From contig JAJZAG010000138.1 of assembly GCA_021799555.1 (NCBI GenBank), positions 1 through 9,302 on the forward strand: 9,302 nt of DNA. The letters are read 5' to 3'. This document shows, in pieces, positions 6,208 to 9,302 of this stretch. Origin of the DNA: Deltaproteobacteria bacterium. Its GTDB lineage: Bacteria > Desulfobacterota > Binatia > Binatales > Binataceae. How positions within the stretch are numbered: the stretch's first letter is position 1; each line of letters begins with the position of its first letter. A program made the position numbers and the translations under genes. The notes under the pieces are model-generated. The model saw nothing but the letters and a program-made list of their open reading frames with translations, did not search any database and was not told the origin of the DNA.

Positions 6208-6517
6208 AACCTTCCCTCCCAATGGGTACGATCGTTTGAGGCTGCCGTCCCGGCAATCGCGCCTCAGGATTTCCAGAACGGCCGCCAACGTCTGTGGTTT
6301 ATAAGGGATGCGCGTTTTTATGCCAAGTAACCGATCGGTGCGTTGCCCGAAGGCTGGCTGCTTCTGGAACAGCACCGCTGCCACAGACGCCCGGTTTCCA
6401 CTCAGGTATCGAACGATCAGTTTGTCGTACAGCCCGTTTCTCGGCTAACTTGAGCGCCATGAAGACAAGTTGCGGCTGCCGGACTGACGGCTGAATCACA
6501 GTTGAGCCAATAACGAC
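6208..6517. other. Divergent intergenic region between the secreted protein gene and the GST-like gene
   Basis: About 310 bases with no gene I can support. It contains the minus-strand promoter at 6298-6326, a roughly 84-base leader for that gene and a 9-bp inverted repeat, CGTCTGTGG (6289-6297) with CCACAGAC(G) (6381-6389). No good plus-strand promoter for the GST-like gene was found: TTGTCG at 6422-6427 is a possible -35, but no acceptable -10 follows at 16-18 bases. Confidence 0.55.
6298..6326 (-). promoter_or_regulatory. Sigma70-like promoter for the secreted four-cysteine protein
   Basis: Read on the minus strand, TTGGCA (6326-6321, five of six to TTGACA) is followed after exactly 17 bases by TATAAA (6303-6298, five of six to TATAAT). 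Transcription would start near 6291, giving an untranslated leader of about 84 bases ending in a strong GGGAGG ribosome binding site. It is the best promoter match I found in the window and implies this gene can be well expressed. Confidence 0.65.
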
Positions 6518-7162
6518 ATGCACGATATCAATCTCTATCAGTACCCGATCTCCCCGTTCACCGAAAAAGTGCGCCGCGTGCTGACTTACAAGGGCCTCGG
6601 ATGGAATCCGATCGATTGTCATTACGAGGACAAGACCAACCTGCTTGCGGTCACCGGCGGAAAATGGACGCGCGTGCCGGTTCTCGAATGGAGCGGCGAG
6701 GTGGTCTGGAATTCCGCCGACATAATCAAGTGGATCGATCGCAAGGTTCCCGCGCCGCGCGTGATTCCCGACGACGCCGCCGGACTGTGCGAGATAATCG
6801 ATCACTTCGCGGACAACACGCTATTCGCGCCGATTCTGATGCTTGTCATACCCGATCTGCTCGACGCCGCCGGCGATGCAAAACTCAAGGCCAACCGCGA
6901 GAAGCTCATCGGGATGACCACCTCGAAAATGCGCGAGAGCCATGCCCAATCGCGCGAGGCGCTATTGAGCTTCGCCGCAATGATCGACAGTAACCTGCGG
7001 GGCAAAGATTTTTTTCTCGGCGGGTCGTTCACGATGGCCGACGCCTCACTGTACCACCCGTTCTTCTTTCTCGCGCTGAACCCGGCCAACTTCGCTCTGG
7101 TCCAGGAGTTCAAGCACCTGATGCGCTGGTATGAGCGCGTCCGCGATCTCAAGCAGGCCTAA
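6518..7162 (+). CDS. Glutathione S-transferase-like protein
   Basis: The protein has 214 residues, the usual GST length. The N-terminal thioredoxin-like domain (about 1-77) starts 'INLYQYPISPFTEKVRRVL'. The Ser12-Pro13-Phe14 at the helix 1 start stands where omega/beta-type enzymes have Cys-Pro-Phe, so Ser12 is the likely catalytic or thiol-activating residue. 'TRVPVLE' carries the cis-proline (Pro54) needed to bind glutathione, and 'WNSADIIKWI' corresponds to the glutathione gamma-glutamyl site. The C-terminal all-helical domain includes the N-cap motif 'FTMADASLY' near residues 172-180. A conjugating, dehalogenating, isomerising or peroxidase role is possible, and the thiol cofactor need not be glutathione. 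The ribosome binding site is weak. It precedes the luciferase-like gene by 21 bases, which suggests one transcript and a shared pathway. Confidence 0.88.
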   Translation: MHDINLYQYPISPFTEKVRRVLTYKGLGWNPIDCHYEDKTNLLAVTGGKWTRVPVLEWSGEVVWNSADIIKWIDRKVPAPRVIPDDAAGLCEIIDHFADNTLFAPILMLVIPDLLDAAGDAKLKANREKLIGMTTSKMRESHAQSREALLSFAAMIDSNLRGKDFFLGGSFTMADASLYHPFFFLALNPANFALVQEFKHLMRWYERVRDLKQA

Positions 7163-7183
7163 TCGCACACGGAGGATTTCCCG

Positions 7184-8182
7184 ATGGCTCGCAAGCTTAC
7201 GATTGGCGTCAACTGGCAGGGCAAAATCGACTACAAGGCGGCGATCGAGCGCGCAAAGATCGCCGATGCGGCTGGAATCCACTCGATCTGGGTTGCCGAA
7301 GCGTGGGGACGCGACGCCTTTACGTTGCTCACGCTGTTCGCCGAACACACCAAAAACGCGCAGCTCGCGACCTCGATCGTCAATATCTATTCGCGTACGC
7401 CCGCCGCTCTGGCGCAGCATTTCGGCACTCTCGACGAATACTCGGGCGGCAGGATGATAATCGGGCTCGGCACCAGCGGCCCACAGGTGATCGAGCATTT
7501 CCACGGCGTCAAGTTTAATCCGCCGCTGACCCGGATGAAGGAGACCGTCGAAATTATCAACTTGTTGATGGCGGGCACGCCGCTAAACTACCAGGGCAAG
7601 CTGTTCAAGCTCGGGCGAGGCTTCACGATGCGCTTCGAGCCGCCGCGCAAGCATATTCCGATCTTCATCGCGTCGCTCAACGCGCGCAGTGTTGAATTCA
7701 CGGCGCGACAGGCGGACGGATGGATGCCGGTGATGATTCCGATAAGCGCACTGAAGAAAGCGATCGGCGATTTCCGCGAAATCGCGAAAAGCGCCGGCCG
7801 CGATCCCGCCGCCGTCGCAGTCAAGTCTCCGGGCGCGGTTACCGTTACCACCAATGTCGATCGCTACCGCGCCGCTCACGCCGCCAACGTCTCCTTTTAT
7901 GCGGCACGGATGGGAACGTTCTATGCCGAGCAACTGACTCGAATGGGCTTCGGTGGCGACGTGGCCAAAATCAAAGAAGCATGGAACGCGGGCGGCTCGA
8001 AGGCCGGCGCCGAAGCGGTCTCGGAAAGGCTCCTTAAGGAACTTGCTTATATCGGTCCGGTCGAAGGTGCGGTGGAACGCTTACGCGCGCAAGAGGAAGC
8101 GGGGGTTGACCTTCATCCGGTCGATATCGATACGGGCGGAAGCCCGGCCGAGTTTGAAAAGATCGTCGCGCGCTTGCTCTAG
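7184..8182 (+). CDS. Luciferase-like (LLM class) oxidoreductase, probably F420-dependent
   Basis: The 332-residue TIM-barrel oxidoreductase has the family pattern throughout. 'GIHSIWVAEAWGRDAF' lies at residues 31-46, and 'ATSIVNIYSRTPAALAQ' (62-78) and 'LDEYSGGRMIIGLGTSGPQVIEHFHGV' (83-109) line the cofactor cleft. 'PIFIASLNARSVEFTARQADGW' follows in the middle. This arrangement is closer to F420-using members (methylene-H4MPT reductase-like, common in actinobacteria and several uncultured phyla) than to FMN luciferases, but the cofactor cannot be proved by eye. The start is well fixed: GGAGG at 7171-7175 lies eight bases before ATG 7184. It sits between the GST-like gene and a zinc alcohol dehydrogenase, pointing to a three-gene unit that oxidises or reduces an organic substrate. 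The substrate is unknown. Confidence 0.92.
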   Translation: MARKLTIGVNWQGKIDYKAAIERAKIADAAGIHSIWVAEAWGRDAFTLLTLFAEHTKNAQLATSIVNIYSRTPAALAQHFGTLDEYSGGRMIIGLGTSGPQVIEHFHGVKFNPPLTRMKETVEIINLLMAGTPLNYQGKLFKLGRGFTMRFEPPRKHIPIFIASLNARSVEFTARQADGWMPVMIPISALKKAIGDFREIAKSAGRDPAAVAVKSPGAVTVTTNVDRYRAAHAANVSFYAARMGTFYAEQLTRMGFGGDVAKIKEAWNAGGSKAGAEAVSERLLKELAYIGPVEGAVERLRAQEEAGVDLHPVDIDTGGSPAEFEKIVARLL

Positions 8183-8214
8183 CCCGTGCGCTAATCAAAG
8201 GCTGAAACCAAGAC

Positions 8215-8219
8215 GGAGG
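8215..8219 (+). promoter_or_regulatory. Ribosome binding site GGAGG deciding the alcohol dehydrogenase start
   Basis: GGAGG lies nine bases before ATG 8229 and only three before an in-frame GTG at 8223. The normal 5-10 base spacing selects ATG 8229. It also rules out the much longer in-frame upstream extension, which would overlap the luciferase-like gene by over 200 bases. Confidence 0.75.
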
Positions 8220-8228
8220 TCCGTGAAA

Positions 8229-9284
8229 ATGAGAGCCGCGGTATTTGAGGCGACCAAGAAGCCGCTTGTCGTCAAAGATGTCCCCGATCCAAAGTGCGAC
8301 GCCAATAGCGCCATAATTCGCGTCGAAGCGAACGGAGTCTGCCGCTCCGATTGGCACGCATGGTCGGGCGACTGGACCTGGATGGGCTTGGCCGCGCAAC
8401 CGGGCGCGATCCTCGGCCACGAATTCGCCGGCGTCGTCGAAGAGGTCGGAAAGGACGTTCACAATTTCAAGCACGGTGAGCGCGTCGTCGTCCCGTTCAG
8501 CCAAGGCGACGGCACCTGCGAATACTGCCGCAACGGCCAATCCAACGTGTGCCTGAACGCGATGTTGCCCGGGTTCTCTTATCCGGGAGGCTTTGGACGT
8601 CTGGTTGCCGTGCCCGCGGCCGATGCCAACCTGGTTAACCTTCCCGCCAGCATCGATTTTATCGAGGCGGCCTCGATGGGTTGCCGGTTCATGACTTCGT
8701 TTCACGGAATCGTAGATCGCGCAAAGGTCCAGCCCGGTGAATGGGTGGCCGTTTACGGATGCGGCGGAATCGGACTGGCGGCGATCAACGTTGCAGCCGC
8801 GTGCGGCGCCAACGTGATCGGTGTCGATCTCGACGCGGCGAAGCTCGAACTCGCCAAAGGCGTTGGCGCCATGCACGTGATCAACGGCAAGAAGACCGAC
8901 GCGGTCCAGGCCGTCGTCGATCTGACCAAGGGAGGCGCGCATGTCGCCGTAGATGCGCTCGGGATCGCGGCCACCTGCCGCAGTGCGATCATGAGCCTGC
9001 GCAAGCAGGGACGTCATCTTCAGATCGGCCTGACCACCTCGGCCGAAAAAGGCGAAATCGCGCTTCCGATCGATCGGATGGTCACGATGGAGCTACAGGT
9101 GATTGCATCGCTAGGGATGCAGGCGTCGCACTATCCGGCGATGCTGCAGATGGTCGAAGCGGGGCGAATCTCGCCGAAGTCGATGGTGACCGGCACGTGC
9201 GATCTTGCCGGGATAAATCGCGTCTTCGAAGAGATGAACACTTTCCAGAATGTCGGCGTGACAGTCTGCAACAACTACAATTGA
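8229..9284 (+). CDS. Zinc-dependent alcohol dehydrogenase (medium-chain dehydrogenase/reductase)
   Basis: The 351-residue, full-length MDR enzyme probably interconverts an alcohol and an aldehyde or ketone with NAD(H). Catalytic zinc ligands are Cys38 in 'NGVCRSDWH', His64-Glu65 in 'LGHEFAG' and Cys152 in 'MGCRF'. The structural zinc loop 'GDGTCEYCRNGQSNVC' has Cys97, Cys100 and Cys108, but the first usual cysteine is Asp94. The Sulfolobus solfataricus enzyme has Glu at that place, so an acidic ligand is plausible. The Rossmann motif 'GCGGIG' (177-182) is followed by Asp200 at the end of the second strand, which favours NAD over NADP. The sequence resembles the subgroup with 'PGF..GGF...V' after the zinc loop and 'GCRF.T.FHG...' before the cofactor domain. 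It follows the luciferase-like gene by 46 bases with its own good ribosome binding site. Confidence 0.94.
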   Translation: MRAAVFEATKKPLVVKDVPDPKCDANSAIIRVEANGVCRSDWHAWSGDWTWMGLAAQPGAILGHEFAGVVEEVGKDVHNFKHGERVVVPFSQGDGTCEYCRNGQSNVCLNAMLPGFSYPGGFGRLVAVPAADANLVNLPASIDFIEAASMGCRFMTSFHGIVDRAKVQPGEWVAVYGCGGIGLAAINVAAACGANVIGVDLDAAKLELAKGVGAMHVINGKKTDAVQAVVDLTKGGAHVAVDALGIAATCRSAIMSLRKQGRHLQIGLTTSAEKGEIALPIDRMVTMELQVIASLGMQASHYPAMLQMVEAGRISPKSMVTGTCDLAGINRVFEEMNTFQNVGVTVCNNYN

Positions 9285-9302
9285 CTCGCGGATAGGGGCG
9301 CA

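Noticed and set aside
6208..6384. Longer start (6384) for the secreted protein gene
   Set aside because: It would put 59 residues in front of a perfect signal peptide and would read through the promoter and leader. ATG 6207 has the strong ribosome binding site.
7953..8228. N-terminal extension of the alcohol dehydrogenase from ATG 7953
   Set aside because: It overlaps the luciferase-like gene in another frame, is extremely Lys/Arg-rich, and the GGAGG at 8215-8219 places the start at ATG 8229.
1..9302. CRISPR arrays, tRNA or rRNA genes, transposases, integrases and attachment sites
   Set aside because: No regularly spaced repeats, no recognisable RNA gene sequence and no mobile-element protein motif were seen on either strand.

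Overview
The window is a GC-rich stretch of bacterial chromosome with seven clear protein-coding genes, one small orphan reading frame and one broken gene start. The host looks Gram-negative: it has an EmrA/EmrB-type efflux pair (a membrane fusion protein needs an outer membrane partner), a Tat-type signal and a Sec-type signal peptide. A luciferase-like oxidoreductase of the type that usually uses coenzyme F420 sits with a Pro/Thr-rich linked ASH-domain surface protein. That combination suggests a soil or sediment lineage such as Candidatus Binatota, Acidobacteriota or a deltaproteobacterial group. This assignment is inference; no rRNA or other taxonomic marker is present.

Left part (1-1077): the 3' end of an exported protein with a Pro/Thr-rich linker and a terminal ASH-like beta domain, then about 540 bases with little in them. 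The only coding candidate there is a minus-strand 37-codon frame with a good ribosome binding site and a complete Tat signal that stops right after the signal. The last ~100 bases before the next operon are a sharp AT-rich island and hold an 11-bp palindrome of the TAGAC-N-GTCTA type, likely a repressor operator.

Centre (1078-5724): a plus-strand operon of an EmrA/HlyD-like membrane fusion protein, a 14-helix DHA2 drug:H+ antiporter (EmrB/QacA type; ATGA overlap) and, 30 bases later, a cyclic-nucleotide-binding-domain plus patatin phospholipase of the neuropathy-target-esterase type. The fusion protein gene appears to carry a one-base frameshift near 1351 that separates its cytoplasmic N-terminus from its membrane anchor. 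No TolC-like outer membrane gene and no regulator gene lie in the window.

Right part (5752-9302): a convergent minus-strand gene for a small secreted four-cysteine protein of unknown family, with a very good sigma70-like promoter. Then comes a plus-strand cluster of a glutathione-S-transferase-like protein, a luciferase-like (F420 type) oxidoreductase and a zinc alcohol dehydrogenase. The last three probably form one catabolic or detoxification operon acting on an unknown alcohol, aldehyde or electrophile. No tRNA, rRNA, transposase, integrase or CRISPR array was seen.
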